Source: Ornithinimicrobium sufpigmenti
Lineage (GTDB): Bacteria; Actinomycetota; Actinomycetes; Actinomycetales; Dermatophilaceae
Assembly: GCF_004322775.1 (NCBI RefSeq)
Contig: NZ_CP036403.1
Coordinates: 930,001-994,000, forward strand
Direction: 5' to 3'
Length of the DNA: 64,000 nucleotides
A program made the position numbers and the translations under genes. Positions 46,101-55,313 of this stretch are shown in pieces (the stretch's first letter is position 1; each line of letters starts with the position of its first letter). The notes beneath the pieces are model-generated. The model saw only the letters and a list, made by a program, of their open reading frames with translations, searched no databases and had not been told where the DNA came from.

Positions 46101-47106
46101 GGGAGGACCCGGACACCGAGTAGTTGATCACGTCGACGCCGTCGCTGACCGCGTCGTTGATCGCGGCCAGTAGGCCGGCGGTGGAGCCGCTGCCGCCACC
46201 GTCAGCCGTCCGCCAGAGGGCCTTGTAGGCGGCGATCTGAGCCGCCGGGGCCATACCGGAGCCCGAACCCATCTCCGTGCCGTGCACGACCATGTCGACG
46301 CCGTTGTTGCCGGCTGCGGTGCCGGCGGTGTGGCTGCCGTGGCCGTCGGTGTCACGCGGGGACAGGAAGTCGTAGTCAGTGTTGTTGCCCTGCGGGTAGT
46401 AGCGGGCACCGATCAGCTTGCTGTTGCAGGTGATGTTGTCGTCCGGGTCCGGGTCATCACCCTCGATGCAGGCGCCGTTCCAGGTCGCCGGCGGTGCCGG
46501 GTTGCCCGGAAGGTCCGCGAAACTGGGGTTCTCGGGCCAGATGCCGGTGTCGATGACACCCACCACGATGCCCGCGCCGGCATTGGCGTCGCCACCGAAC
46601 TCGGTGTCCCACACGCCACCCTCGCCGCGCAGGCCCAGGTAGTCGGGGGTGGAGACGGTGTCCGCGTGGCGGACCTCGTCCTCCCAGACGTAGGCCACGT
46701 CCGGGTGCTTGCGCAGGCTGCTGACCTGCTGGGCGGTCAGCTCGGCGGCGAAGCCGTTGAAGACCGTGGTGTAGGAGTAGCTGCTGTCCGCGCCGCTCAG
46801 GCCGACGTCGGTCAGGACGGCTTCCTGCTGCGCCTCCAGGTAGGCGCTGTAGCGCTGCGCCGCGGAGCTGGTGGTGTCCAGCTTGTCGCCGGTCGTGGCC
46901 CGGGTCGCTGGGATGCCCTGGACCCCGCCGGTGTATCTGGCGACGGAGTCGTCCTTGAGCATGACGATGTAGGAGCCGTCCTCGGCGACCGAGAGCTCTG
47001 GTGCTGCCCATGTGGCGGGCAGCCCGAGAGCCATCGGGGCCAGGACGGCGCCTGCGCCGGCCAGCGCGACGAGGCGCGTCCTCCGGCTCGCAGGTGTCTT
47101 CGGCAC
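43159..47106 (-). CDS. Secreted subtilase with cell-wall-binding repeats inside the protease domain
   Basis: 1315 residues from GTG 47106, with AAGGA 8 bp upstream. Signal peptide (about 1-33), inhibitor I9 propeptide (about 40-140), S8 domain with Asp186 (VIDTGIWPENP), His256 (DGHGSHTAG) and Ser900 (GTSMSAPHIAG). Between His and Ser are three cell-wall-binding type 2 repeats (about 401-709; GKDRYATAA, GTDRYQTAA, GKDRYGTSV) and then a PA domain (about 720-850). The C-terminal 350 residues are beta-sandwich-like. Probably an anchored secreted protease. It is followed by a terminator hairpin. Confidence 0.92.
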   Translation of the reverse strand: MPKTPASRRTRLVALAGAGAVLAPMALGLPATWAAPELSVAEDGSYIVMLKDDSVARYTGGVQGIPATRATTGDKLDTTSSAAQRYSAYLEAQQEAVLTDVGLSGADSSYSYTTVFNGFAAELTAQQVSSLRKHPDVAYVWEDEVRHADTVSTPDYLGLRGEGGVWDTEFGGDANAGAGIVVGVIDTGIWPENPSFADLPGNPAPPATWNGACIEGDDPDPDDNITCNSKLIGARYYPQGNNTDYDFLSPRDTDGHGSHTAGTAAGNNGVDMVVHGTEMGSGSGMAPAAQIAAYKALWRTADGGGSGSTAGLLAAINDAVSDGVDVINYSVSGSSQYVVDSIELAFFDAADAGVFVAASAGNSGDTVGAGSVAHNSPWVMTVAASTHDRDSRKYVDLGGEDIVERIGGKDRYATAAQIALQGYDDVDTVYIATGNQFADALVGAAPAARGMTMDARSTMTTPDGDPAPVLLTRVDSLPGATVTALQELQPSNIVILGGPVAVSEEVEGQLEAYGDVVRVSGTDRYQTAAMLAEAYGQVDHVYVATGVGNNFPDALSGSALAGAEGTPVLLVRDDSVPGAVTEALSALGDPEVIVLGGPNAVSDTVFEELGASQRLAGKDRYGTSVAIAEQFGYSAENPVPVVHLATGADYPDALAASALAGWQQVPVMLSRPADVPGRVLSSMASMDPQWVNVLGGENALSEQVESTLEDAFNTPALSFEGVGAGEAVGPAPLIDSEDYPADGRTAADAALCLPGSLDEDAIDGEIVICTRGQNARAEKGQVVADAGGIGIVLVNNNDNESLNADFHVIPSIHVNGTAGAAIKAYEESDPNPTAFISATGEVDSELVVPEMAGFSSYGPAIAGGGDVLKPDITAPGVDVIAAVSPAGDPGTDFNALSGTSMSAPHIAGLAALMMSKYTDWSPMAVKSAMMTTADPLNSNGEPIHYGGAPASPLHYGSGEVQPAASYGTPLVYESDFIDWYAYTCAIGQLQLVGGQGVCDQVSDILGGIPDPSDLNYPSIAIGQLAGSQTVTRTVTATGAGGTYTASVEAPEGMSVVVTPATIEVAEGGSAEFEVTITNDGAPVGEWAFGSITWSGEGSDVRSPIAVHPVAVAAPTDLVISGVEGSATWEVVPGTSGTMTSVVHGLTPASTQEVTVISDGPDGGPGITDLVVPVTIPEGAAAFRAEVWEDEWTPAGLDLDLFLATPDGQVIAQSAAGGSDEAITLVDPAPGQYLLAIDYWNGQAGDAATGPLHTYAPVGDEGNLDVSPSPVEVVSSVPVELTAAWSGLEAGTRYLGAIGYDFGDGEAGHTVVTVTP

Positions 47107-47259
47107 GGTGATGTCCTTTGCTTCGAAGGGAGGGACGCCAGTGTCCTCGCACCAGGGCAGACTGTCCTGACTTCGACGGTCGCTGGCTCTCGGAGTATCT
47201 GTCGCCCGGGCCGGGGTGTCCATGCGCCGAAGGAGGCCGTGACCTGATCGTTACCTGGC

Positions 47260-48207
47260 TCAGCCCTTGAGTCGCACCATTCCCTCCTGTCCCACGGTCG
47301 CGACCAGGGTGCCGTCGGCGGCATACATGTGCCCGAGGCCGAGCCCGCGGCCGGCTTGCGCGGACGGGGAGGACTGGGTGTACAGCACCCAGTCGTCGAC
47401 CCGCACCGGACGGTGGAACCACATCGAGTGGTCCAGGCTGGCCGGGCGCAGCCGGGGGTCCCCCCAGCCGATGCCGTGGCGGCGCAGGACCGGCTCGAGC
47501 AGCACGTAGTCGGAGGCGTAGGCCAGGATCGCCGCGTGCAGCAGGCTGTCGTCGGGCAGCTCGCGGGCGATGCGCAGCCAGACCGACTGCTCGCTGGCCC
47601 CCGGCTCGCCGGGCGCCAGCAGCAGCGGCTCCACGTGCCGGATCTCGACGGGGCGGCTGCGGGCGGTGGCCTGGGCCACCGGGTGCGGGACGCGCTCCAT
47701 GATCTCCTTGTCCGAGCGCAGCCCGTCCGGGCCGGGGACCTGGGGCATGTCCAGCTGGTGGTCCAGCCCGTCGGCCTCCTCCTGGAACGACATGATGATC
47801 GACATCAGGATCCGGCCGTCCTGGATGGCGTGCACGCGCCGGGCGCTGAAGCTGCGGCCGTCGCGCATCCGCTCCACCAGGAAGCGCAGCGGCCGGTTGG
47901 CGTCGCCGGGGCGCAGGAAGTAGCCGTGCATGGAGTGGATGTGCCGCTCGGCGGTGTCCGAGCTGTTCTCCACCGGTGTCACCGTGCGCCCTGCGGCCAC
48001 GAGGCACTGCGCGAGCACCTGGCCGCCGAAGACCCGACCGTGGGGCATCGGCTGGCTGCGTCCCACGAAGACGTCGCCGTCGGAGTCGGCCAGGTCCTCA
48101 CCGATCCCCTGGGGCGAGGCCACATGGATCGAGGTGGACCCCTCACGCTCCAGATCGAGCACGTCCAGCAGGTCATCGATCGGGTCGGGCAGGGGTGCGT
48201 GGTTCAC
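47260..48207 (-). CDS. tesB: Acyl-CoA thioesterase II
   Basis: 315 residues from GTG 48207. A double hot-dog fold with the motifs GRVFGGQVLAQCLVAAGRTV, HSMHGYFLRPGD and LDHSMWFHRPVRVDDWVLY. Catalytic residues are the Asp in the LDHSMWFH region and the Thr/Gln around the second helix, as in E. coli TesB. It hydrolyses acyl-CoA to free acid and CoA. It stands alone between the subtilase and a divergent DUF6056 protein. Confidence 0.93.
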   Translation of the reverse strand: MNHAPLPDPIDDLLDVLDLEREGSTSIHVASPQGIGEDLADSDGDVFVGRSQPMPHGRVFGGQVLAQCLVAAGRTVTPVENSSDTAERHIHSMHGYFLRPGDANRPLRFLVERMRDGRSFSARRVHAIQDGRILMSIIMSFQEEADGLDHQLDMPQVPGPDGLRSDKEIMERVPHPVAQATARSRPVEIRHVEPLLLAPGEPGASEQSVWLRIARELPDDSLLHAAILAYASDYVLLEPVLRRHGIGWGDPRLRPASLDHSMWFHRPVRVDDWVLYTQSSPSAQAGRGLGLGHMYAADGTLVATVGQEGMVRLKG

Positions 48208-48338
48208 CCGCCTGAGCCTAGTTGCTGGACCCGCCCCCACGAACGGTGGTCGCCCCGGCCGGTGCGCCGCGCGGGGGCACGGATCCCTGCTACTGTCCGG
48301 TCGCCCGGTGCAAGGTCGCGTCGTGGTGAGGAGGTCCG

Positions 48339-49916
48339 GTGACGGCAGTCGATTCGAGGGGAAGACAGCGGCGCCGGCACGCGCCCTGGCCGTGCTGGGC
48401 GGCCTGGGTGCTGCTGGGGCTCGTCGTCCTCCTGCTGTCGCTGCTCCTCCCGCCCAGCGGTGACGACTGGCGGCGCATCGACTTCGCCGACCACACCCTC
48501 TCCGGCTACCTGGACCGGTCGTGGCGCTTCTACCGCGAGCACAACGGGCGGGTCCTGGGCAACCTGCTGTCGTTCCTGCTCATGGACCCGTGGTGGCTGC
48601 GCGCCCTCGTCAAGGCGGTCACCGTGGTGGGTCTGGTCGCGGTGCTGCAGCGGGTGACGGGAAGCCGCAGGGTATGGGGCGTGCTGCCGGCGGTCCTCGG
48701 CGTCCTGCTGGTCCCGGCCCCGGTCTTCCGGCAGGCGCTCGCCTGGTCCACCGGCTTCTTCTACTACGTCCCGCCGGTGCTGGGGCTGGTCCTGCTCGCC
48801 GGCACCGTGGCCGGCTGCTGGGACGGGCGGCGGCCCGCGCACCCGAGGTGGAGGCCATGGCGGACCAGCTGGTGGACGCTGCCCGGCGCGGCGCTCCTGG
48901 GCATGATGACCTGCCTGTTCATCGAACCGGTCACGGTCGCCGCGGTGGGACTGGCCGTCGGCGGGGCCGTGGTGGCCGTGCTGCGTGGGCGGCACCTCTC
49001 GCTGGCGCTGGTCGGGTGGGTGGTGGGAACCCTGGCCGGAACCGCGGTGATGCTGGCGTCCCCGGGACTGCGGCAGAGCCTGTCCGGCGGCAGCGACTAC
49101 TACGGCGCGCCAGGGGAGAGCGTGGTGGGGACGGCGGTGGTCAACTACTCGCTGGTCACCGGCTCGTTCGTGCTCTCCTCCGTGACCGTCCTGGGGATGG
49201 TGCTGCTCGCCTGCCTGGCGCACGGCGGGAGGGCGGCCCGGCGTGGTCGCCCCGTGCTCGGGCGGCTGCTGGTCGCCGGGGCCGTCCTGGTCGGCGTGTA
49301 TGCCGTGCCGCGCCGGCTCCTGCTCACCGAGCGGCTGACCTGCCGGGACCGCACGCTCGCCGACTGCGACCTGCCGGTCCTGGCGTTCGACCTCGGCATG
49401 CTGGTCCTGCTGCTGGTGCTCGTGGTCACGACCGGGCTGCTGGCCACGGCCCAGGCCGGCACACGGGGAGCCGGTCGGGACCGCGCGGTGTGGGTCGCTC
49501 TGCTGGTGGCGACGCTCCTGCTCCTCGGTCCGTTGCTGGTCGTGGAGCCGATCGGGCCACGCAACCTCTACGCGCCGCTGGTGACGCTGACCGGGATGGC
49601 GATGGTCACCCTGCGCCCGTGGGTCGACGGCGAAGACGGGACCGGCCGCGGTGGCGTGCTGGTCGTGCGCGCGGGTCTGGCGACCGTGACGGCCGGCTCC
49701 TTGGCGCTGGTGGGTGTGGTCGCGTGGGCCAACGCCCAGGTCTTCGCCGACCGGGTGAGTCTCATGGAGGAGGCGGTGGCGGAGGGACGCGACGAGGTCG
49801 AGCTGCCGCCCTACCCGCACCCGCGGTGGGTGCACGGCCCGGACGACGACCGGATGGGCTACCACTACTACCGCGACGAGCGCTACGACATCGACATCCG
49901 GTTCGCGGGGCCGTGA
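48339..49916 (+). CDS. DUF6056-like polytopic membrane protein
   Basis: 525 residues from GTG 48339 behind GAGGAGG. About eleven hydrophobic helices, with an early extracytoplasmic loop DDWRRIDFADHTLSGYLDR and RFYREHNGRVLGN. This order is like DUF6056 and GT-C type glycosyltransferase-like proteins, whose acidic first loop carries the active site. Substrate and function unknown. Confidence 0.75.
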   Translation: MTAVDSRGRQRRRHAPWPCWAAWVLLGLVVLLLSLLLPPSGDDWRRIDFADHTLSGYLDRSWRFYREHNGRVLGNLLSFLLMDPWWLRALVKAVTVVGLVAVLQRVTGSRRVWGVLPAVLGVLLVPAPVFRQALAWSTGFFYYVPPVLGLVLLAGTVAGCWDGRRPAHPRWRPWRTSWWTLPGAALLGMMTCLFIEPVTVAAVGLAVGGAVVAVLRGRHLSLALVGWVVGTLAGTAVMLASPGLRQSLSGGSDYYGAPGESVVGTAVVNYSLVTGSFVLSSVTVLGMVLLACLAHGGRAARRGRPVLGRLLVAGAVLVGVYAVPRRLLLTERLTCRDRTLADCDLPVLAFDLGMLVLLLVLVVTTGLLATAQAGTRGAGRDRAVWVALLVATLLLLGPLLVVEPIGPRNLYAPLVTLTGMAMVTLRPWVDGEDGTGRGGVLVVRAGLATVTAGSLALVGVVAWANAQVFADRVSLMEEAVAEGRDEVELPPYPHPRWVHGPDDDRMGYHYYRDERYDIDIRFAGP

Positions 49917-49955
49917 GCCCGACGCCGCCTCTTGACGTCCGCCGACTCCTGCAGG

Positions 49956-50606
49956 TCAGGGCTCGAGGATGATCACGTCCAGGGTGCGGGGGCCGTGCAC
50001 GCCCTCGACCCGGTCGAGCTCGATGTCGCTGGTGGCGCTGGGACCACTGACCCAGGTGAGCGGACGCAGCGGGTCGACCCGTTGCACCGCGTCCGGGACG
50101 TCGTGCACGACCTGGTCGGCACGGATGACGCACACGTGCTGGTCGGGGACCAGGGTCAGCGCCCGCCGGCCCTGATCCGTGTCGTGGTCCAGCACGATCG
50201 TGCCCGTGGTGGCGATGCCGACGCGGGCCGCCGTCACCACGGCGTCGACGTCGTCCAGCTCGGCCGCCGTGAGCGGCCCTCCGTCCGCCCCACGGTCGGG
50301 GACCAGCCGGATGCCGCTGTCCCGCAGAGGCTCCACCCAGGACGCGTCGAGGCCGTCGGGGACGACGATGCGATGTGCCCCGCCCCGCACGAGCGCCGCG
50401 GCGATCGAGGTCGCCACGTCCTGGGGCGAGCACCGCTCGACCCGGGCCCGGTAGTCGGCGACGTTCTCGGCGAACAGGTCCAGGGTGCGGGCGGGCGACG
50501 CCGAGACTGCCGCGATGACGGGTGTCTCGCCCCGCGCGCCCCGCGGCGTCGGGACGTCGCGGGTGGCGGCCCGCAGGCGGGTCAGGATCTCCTCGCGCGC
50601 GCTCAC
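49956..50606 (-). CDS. lutC: LutC: LUD-domain lactate utilisation protein
   Basis: 216 residues from GTG 50606. LUD domain throughout (IVVPDGLDASWVEPL, VVTAARVGIATTGTIVLDHD, RALTLVPDQHVCVIRADQVV). Last of the lutABC set, its start overlaps the LutB stop. LutABC oxidises L-lactate to pyruvate via iron-sulfur subunits. Confidence 0.92.
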   Translation of the reverse strand: MSAREEILTRLRAATRDVPTPRGARGETPVIAAVSASPARTLDLFAENVADYRARVERCSPQDVATSIAAALVRGGAHRIVVPDGLDASWVEPLRDSGIRLVPDRGADGGPLTAAELDDVDAVVTAARVGIATTGTIVLDHDTDQGRRALTLVPDQHVCVIRADQVVHDVPDAVQRVDPLRPLTWVSGPSATSDIELDRVEGVHGPRTLDVIILEP

Positions 50607-52174
50607 GATCCGTCCTCGTGCTCGGGGGCCTCGGGAGTCGGCTTCGCCCCGTGGGTCCGGCGCCACCACTGCCGGAACGTCTCCTTCGGCGGGGTGGGCA
50701 CGTCACGGGCCTGGGTCCACGCGCCGAGCCCTGGCACCGAGCGCACCGTGCGGTCGCCCAGCAGCCGGCCGCCCAGGCTGGCTGCCCGCTGCGCGGCCTC
50801 CAGCCGCCGGTGGTCACCGAAGGTCCAGGCCGCGGCCTTCATCCCCAGGGCCTCGGTCGAGCGCCCCGACGCCTCGTCGACCACCTGGGTGCGCATGTGC
50901 ACGAGCAGCTCGGGGATGTCGATGCGCACGGGGCAGGCCTCGAAGCAGGCCCCGCACAGCGAGCTGGCGTAGGGCAGCGACTTGTCGACCTCGGAGCCGG
51001 TTCCGCGCAGCAGCGGGTTGAGCACCGCCCCGATCGGTCCCGGGTAGACCGAGCCGTACGCGTGCCCGCCGGCGCGCTCGTAGACCGGGCAGACGTTGAG
51101 GCACGCCGAGCACCGGATGCAGCGCAGCGCCTGCCGCCCGACCTCGTCGGCCAGCACGCGGCTGCGGCCGTTGTCGACCAGCACCACGTGCACCTCCTGC
51201 GGCCCGTCCCCGGGGGTCACCCCGGTCCACATCGAGGTGTAGGGGTTCATCCGCTCGCCGGTGCTCGAGCGCGGCAGCAGCTGCAGCATCGTGCCCAGGT
51301 CGGCGAAGGAGGGCAGCACCTTCTCCACCCCGACGAGGGAGATCAGCGTCTTCGGCAGGGTCAGGCACATGCGGCCGTTGCCCTCGGACTCGACCACGAC
51401 GAGGGTGCCGGTGTCGGCGATCGCGAAGTTGGCGCCGGAGATCGCGACCTCGGCGCGCATGAACTTCTCCCGCAGGTGCAGCCGGGCCGCCTCCGCCAGC
51501 CGGGCCGGCTCGTCGGTGAGGTCCTCGGGCGCCGGCCGCCCGACCTCGCCCATCTCGCGCAGGAAGATCTCCCGGATCTCCGCCCGGTTGCGGTGGATCG
51601 CCGGGACGAGGATGTGGCTGGGCCGGTCGTGGCCGAGCTGGACGATCAGCTCGGCCAGGTCGGTCTCCCAGGCGTGGATCCCCGCCTCCTCGAGCCGCTC
51701 GTTGAGCTCGATCTCCTGGGTGAGCATCGACTTGACCTTGACCACCTCGTCGGCGCCCTTGTCCCGCACCAGCCCCAGCACGATCGCGTTGGCCTCGTCG
51801 GCGTCGCGGGCCCAGTGCACGGTGGCTCCGCGCGCGGTGAGGTTGGCCTCGAGCTGCTCCAGGTAGTCCGGCAGGTGGTGCAGGGCCTCGTCCTTGGCCT
51901 CCGCCCCGGCCAGCCTCAGCTCCTCCCACCGGTCGACCTCGCCGACCACCCGTTCCCGCTTGGCGCGGATCGTGGCCGTGGCGTGCGCCAGGTTGCGTCG
52001 CTGCTGGGTGTTGGCCAGGGCGTCGCGCGCGGCCCGCTGGAAGGACGGCATACCGAGGAAGATCGGCGAGGTGACCTGCAGCGGGACGCCGTCGTCGGTG
52101 CGCCCCCCGTCCGGGTATGCCGTGGGTCCGGTGCCGACGTCGCCCGTCGGCAGGGAGGTGGGGCCGGCGCTCAT
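50603..52174 (-). CDS. lutB: LutB: iron-sulfur lactate utilisation protein
   Basis: 523 residues from ATG 52174. N-terminal LUD region (about 80-320; VVKVKSMLTQEIELNERLEE, GANFAIADTGTLVVVESEGN) and two 4Fe-4S motifs (CIRCSACLNVCPVYE and CGACFEACPV). A C-terminal tail has FRQWWRRTHG. Overlaps LutA and LutC by ATGA, a tight operon. Confidence 0.94.
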   Translation of the reverse strand: MSAGPTSLPTGDVGTGPTAYPDGGRTDDGVPLQVTSPIFLGMPSFQRAARDALANTQQRRNLAHATATIRAKRERVVGEVDRWEELRLAGAEAKDEALHHLPDYLEQLEANLTARGATVHWARDADEANAIVLGLVRDKGADEVVKVKSMLTQEIELNERLEEAGIHAWETDLAELIVQLGHDRPSHILVPAIHRNRAEIREIFLREMGEVGRPAPEDLTDEPARLAEAARLHLREKFMRAEVAISGANFAIADTGTLVVVESEGNGRMCLTLPKTLISLVGVEKVLPSFADLGTMLQLLPRSSTGERMNPYTSMWTGVTPGDGPQEVHVVLVDNGRSRVLADEVGRQALRCIRCSACLNVCPVYERAGGHAYGSVYPGPIGAVLNPLLRGTGSEVDKSLPYASSLCGACFEACPVRIDIPELLVHMRTQVVDEASGRSTEALGMKAAAWTFGDHRRLEAAQRAASLGGRLLGDRTVRSVPGLGAWTQARDVPTPPKETFRQWWRRTHGAKPTPEAPEHEDGS

Positions 52175-52977
52175 GCGGGGTCCTCCTCGGTCGAGGCCAG
52201 CACCTGGGCCAGGTGCAGGGTGCGCACGCCGCTGCGCTGGCGGCCGAGCACGCCGCCGATGTGGGCCAGGCAGGAGTTGTCGCCGGCGACCAGCACCTCG
52301 GCGCCCGTCCCCCGCACGTGGCGGGCCTTGTCGGCGCCCATCGCGATCGAGGTGTCGGCGTTCTTCACCGCGAAGGTGCCGCCGAAGCCGCAGCACTCGG
52401 CCGCTGACGGCAGCTCGACCAGGTCGATCCCGCGCACCGCCCGCAGCAGTCGCAGGGGGCGGTCGCCCACGTGCAGCATCCGCAGGCTGTGGCAGGTGGG
52501 GTGGTAGGTGGTCCGGTGCGGGAAGTACGCACCGACGTCGGTCACGTCCAGCACGTCGACCAGCAGCTCGGAGAGCTCACGCACCCGTGGCGCGGTCTGC
52601 TCGACCGCCCGGGCCAGGCCAGCGTCCCCGGCCCGGCGGGCCAGCGTCGCGTGCTGCTCCCGGACCGAGCCGACGCAGGACCCGGAGGGGGCCACGACGT
52701 GGTCGAAGCGCTCGAAGGTGTCGACGAACTTGCGCACCAGCGGGGTGGCCTCGTCGGCATACCCGGTGTTGGTGAACATCTGCCCGCAGCAGGTCTGCTC
52801 ACGCGGGAAGACGACCCGGCAGCCGAGCCGCTCGAGCAGGACGACGGTCGCGCGGGGCGCCTCCGGCCAGAGCGTGTCGTTGAAGCAGGTGGCGAAGAGC
52901 GCCACGGTCAGGCCGGCGCCGGGCAGGGCGGACGTGCGCTCCGGTCCGGCGGACGGGGCGGGCTGGCTGCTCGTCAT
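52171..52977 (-). CDS. lutA: LutA: CCG-domain lactate utilisation protein
   Basis: 268 residues from ATG 52977. Two CCG domains with the cysteines CFNDTLWPEA, CCGQMFTNTG, HPTCHSLR and ECCGFGGTFAV, which bind the iron-sulfur/haem-like cofactor needed for lactate oxidation. First gene of lutABC; 134 bp upstream is the divergent thioesterase gene. No LutR regulator is adjacent. Confidence 0.94.
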   Translation of the reverse strand: MTSSQPAPSAGPERTSALPGAGLTVALFATCFNDTLWPEAPRATVVLLERLGCRVVFPREQTCCGQMFTNTGYADEATPLVRKFVDTFERFDHVVAPSGSCVGSVREQHATLARRAGDAGLARAVEQTAPRVRELSELLVDVLDVTDVGAYFPHRTTYHPTCHSLRMLHVGDRPLRLLRAVRGIDLVELPSAAECCGFGGTFAVKNADTSIAMGADKARHVRGTGAEVLVAGDNSCLAHIGGVLGRQRSGVRTLHLAQVLASTEEDPA

Positions 52978-53111
52978 CGGGCTCCTGCTGGCTCGTCGTG
53001 CTCTCATGAGGCCGTTGAGGACGACAGTAGGCCCGCAGGTGGTGCCCGTCCACCGCGACACCCGGGTTCCTGCCCGGCCGGCGGGTCGCGACGGGCGGCG
53101 CACCTGCCACG

Positions 53112-53612
53112 ATGGAGCCCATGAGCCCCCTGCCGGACGTCCCCGAGGTCGCCCACGTCTTCCCGATCACCGTCCGGTGGTCCGACATGGACGCCTACGC
53201 GCACGTCAACAACGTGCAGTACCTCCGGCTCTTCGAGGAGGCCCGCGTCTACGCCTTCAAGCGCTGGTTCGGCGCCGACCGCGACCTCATCGACGAGGGG
53301 ATGCTGGTCGTGTCCCAGTCCATCGACTACCGGCTGCCGATGGGCTTCGCCTACGCACCTGCCCGGGTAGCGGTGTGGTGCAGCGCGGTCGGGGCCGCCA
53401 GCTTCGACCTGGGGTATGCCGTGGCCGGGCCGGACGGGGACGACACCGTCTACGCGCGGGGCCGGGTCAGCCTCGTCGCGTACGACCTGGTGGAGCAGCG
53501 TCCGCGACGGCTGGGCGACGTGGAGCGCGCGGCGCTGCAGGAGGTCTTCGCCGAGACGCCCCTGCTGCGCAGCGAGGCCAAGGCCCTGCACACTAGGGGG
53601 CGGTCGGCATGA
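53112..53612 (+). CDS. Acyl-CoA thioesterase (4HBT family)
   Basis: 166 residues; ATG 53112 or 53121 may be used. A single hot-dog fold with the catalytic Asp motif VRWSDMDAYAHVNNVQYLRL, typical of YbgC/FadM thioesterases. Its stop overlaps the next gene. Substrate not evident. Confidence 0.9.
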   Translation: MEPMSPLPDVPEVAHVFPITVRWSDMDAYAHVNNVQYLRLFEEARVYAFKRWFGADRDLIDEGMLVVSQSIDYRLPMGFAYAPARVAVWCSAVGAASFDLGYAVAGPDGDDTVYARGRVSLVAYDLVEQRPRRLGDVERAALQEVFAETPLLRSEAKALHTRGRSA

Positions 53613-54283
53613 GGCTGACCTTCCCCGACGGGGAGACGCTGGCCGACCTCGGGACCTACGTCGCCCGGGCGCGCTCGCTGGAGGCCGAGGGCGCGATCCG
53701 GCTCCAAGCCGTGGGCGGGGTGCTCGCGGCCTGGGTCTGCGTGGTGCCGGGACAGGGGCTGACCGGGTCCGGCACCGTCCTGGGGCTGCGCACGATGGCG
53801 CTGGCCGGTGCGCACGACCTGGACGTCACCGTGGCGCTGGCTGCGATGGGTGACCGCTTCGCCCGGCGGTCGGCGAACGGTGAGGCAGGGACGACCCTGG
53901 AGGTGCCCCCGGCCGAGGTCTCGCCCCGTTGGGCCGGGGTGCTGCCGCCGCGCGGGGGGTGGGAGCCGGTGGGGACCGTGCGCATCACCGACCTGCTCGC
54001 CGCCGCCGACGACGGGATCGCCGAGGTGGCCCAGGGTGCGCCGGAGGGGGCGGGGGCCGCGGCCGTCGGCATGCTGCGCGCGCAGGTGTGGGCCCGGGAC
54101 GTCCTGGACGCTGCCGGGACCCCGACCGGCGCCCCGGCGGGGGCGGGGCTGGCGGCCAGGGCGCTCGGCTTCGCCCGGGCGGGGGACCTGCGGTCGGTGA
54201 GCGTCCACCGGCAGGGCGCCTGGACGCGGGTCAGCCTGCCGGCGGGGTATGTGCTGTCCCGTGGGGCTCAGGGCATGGCCTAG
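53609..54283 (+). CDS. Hypothetical protein, actinobacterial
   Basis: 224 residues, overlapping the thioesterase stop (ATGA). Begins with MRLTFPDGETLADLGTYVAR, has no membrane segment and no recognised catalytic motif. It is rich in Ala, Gly and Val. Coupling to the thioesterase hints at acyl-CoA metabolism, which is weak evidence. Confidence 0.6.
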   Translation: MRLTFPDGETLADLGTYVARARSLEAEGAIRLQAVGGVLAAWVCVVPGQGLTGSGTVLGLRTMALAGAHDLDVTVALAAMGDRFARRSANGEAGTTLEVPPAEVSPRWAGVLPPRGGWEPVGTVRITDLLAAADDGIAEVAQGAPEGAGAAAVGMLRAQVWARDVLDAAGTPTGAPAGAGLAARALGFARAGDLRSVSVHRQGAWTRVSLPAGYVLSRGAQGMA

Positions 54284-54287
54284 GCAG

Positions 54288-55313
54288 GTGGCCACCGACC
54301 GACCCGCCCTGCAGGCTGTCCTGGTCGTCGTCCCGGCGCGCGACGAGCAGGACCTCATCGTGGACTGCCTCACCGGGATCCAGGCCGCAACTGCCGCCGC
54401 CGGCCATGGCCTGCCGCTCGTCGTCTCCGTCGTCCTGCACCGGTGCGCGGACGCTACCGCCGCCCGGGTCGAGAGGTTTCTCGAGGGTGCCGCGGCCCGC
54501 GGCCCGAGCGGCTGGGTCGTCACGGACAGCGACGCGCGGACGGTGGGTGAGGCCCGTGGGGAGGGTGTGTCGCGCGCCCTGGCCCATGCTGCCCTGGCCG
54601 ACCTCGACCCCGCCGCGGTCTGGGTGGCCTCCACCGACGCGGACTCGCGCGTGCCGCCGACGTGGCTGGCCGTCCAGCGAGACCTCGGGGACTCGGGGGT
54701 GGACCTGGTGCTCGGCACGGTGGAGCCCGAGGACGACGCCTCGGCGGCGGTCGGGTTCTGGCGCGCGCACCGCCCGGTCCAGGGACACCGCGGCGTGCAC
54801 GCGACCAGTCTGGGCGTGCGGCTGTCGGCCTACCATCGGGCCGGCGGGTTCCCGGCGCTCGAGGTGGGGGAGGACGCCCAGCTGGTGCACGCGGTCCGGC
54901 ACGGCGTTGGGCTGCCCTGGACGAGCACCCATCTCATCCCCGTCGTCACCTCCGCACGCCGCGACGGCCGCCGGCGGCGTGGCCGGCAGTCACACGGGGT
55001 AGCCACCTTCCTGCGCCGCCTCGACGCCGCACTGGCCGACCCCGACGAGGCGCCCGGCCTGCGGGAGCGGCTGCGGGAGGAGGTCCTGCGGCTCGCCGAG
55101 GAGAGGGGGACGGGCAGGACGCTGTGCCCCTCCGAGGCCGCCGGTGCGGTCGACCCGGCGCGACGCCGGGAGCTGACCCACCTGGCGCGGGCGGTCGCGT
55201 GCACGTTGGCCGACGAGGGGCTGGTCGAGGTCACGCAGCAGGGGATCGTCGTGGACGGACGACGAGCGGTCGGCCCGGTGCGGGTCCGGCTGGTGCCGCC
55301 GCAGACCGGGTGA
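54288..55313 (+). CDS. Family 2 glycosyltransferase-like protein
   Basis: 341 residues from GTG 54288. The GT-A fold opens with AVLVVVPARDEQDLIVDCL. The DxD motif is STDADSRVPP, and acceptor-side motifs GGFPALEVGEDAQLVHAV follow. Late residues have no membrane helix. Transfers a sugar from a nucleotide donor; acceptor unknown. It starts 5 bp after the hypothetical gene. Confidence 0.75.
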   Translation: MATDRPALQAVLVVVPARDEQDLIVDCLTGIQAATAAAGHGLPLVVSVVLHRCADATAARVERFLEGAAARGPSGWVVTDSDARTVGEARGEGVSRALAHAALADLDPAAVWVASTDADSRVPPTWLAVQRDLGDSGVDLVLGTVEPEDDASAAVGFWRAHRPVQGHRGVHATSLGVRLSAYHRAGGFPALEVGEDAQLVHAVRHGVGLPWTSTHLIPVVTSARRDGRRRRGRQSHGVATFLRRLDAALADPDEAPGLRERLREEVLRLAEERGTGRTLCPSEAAGAVDPARRRELTHLARAVACTLADEGLVEVTQQGIVVDGRRAVGPVRVRLVPPQTG

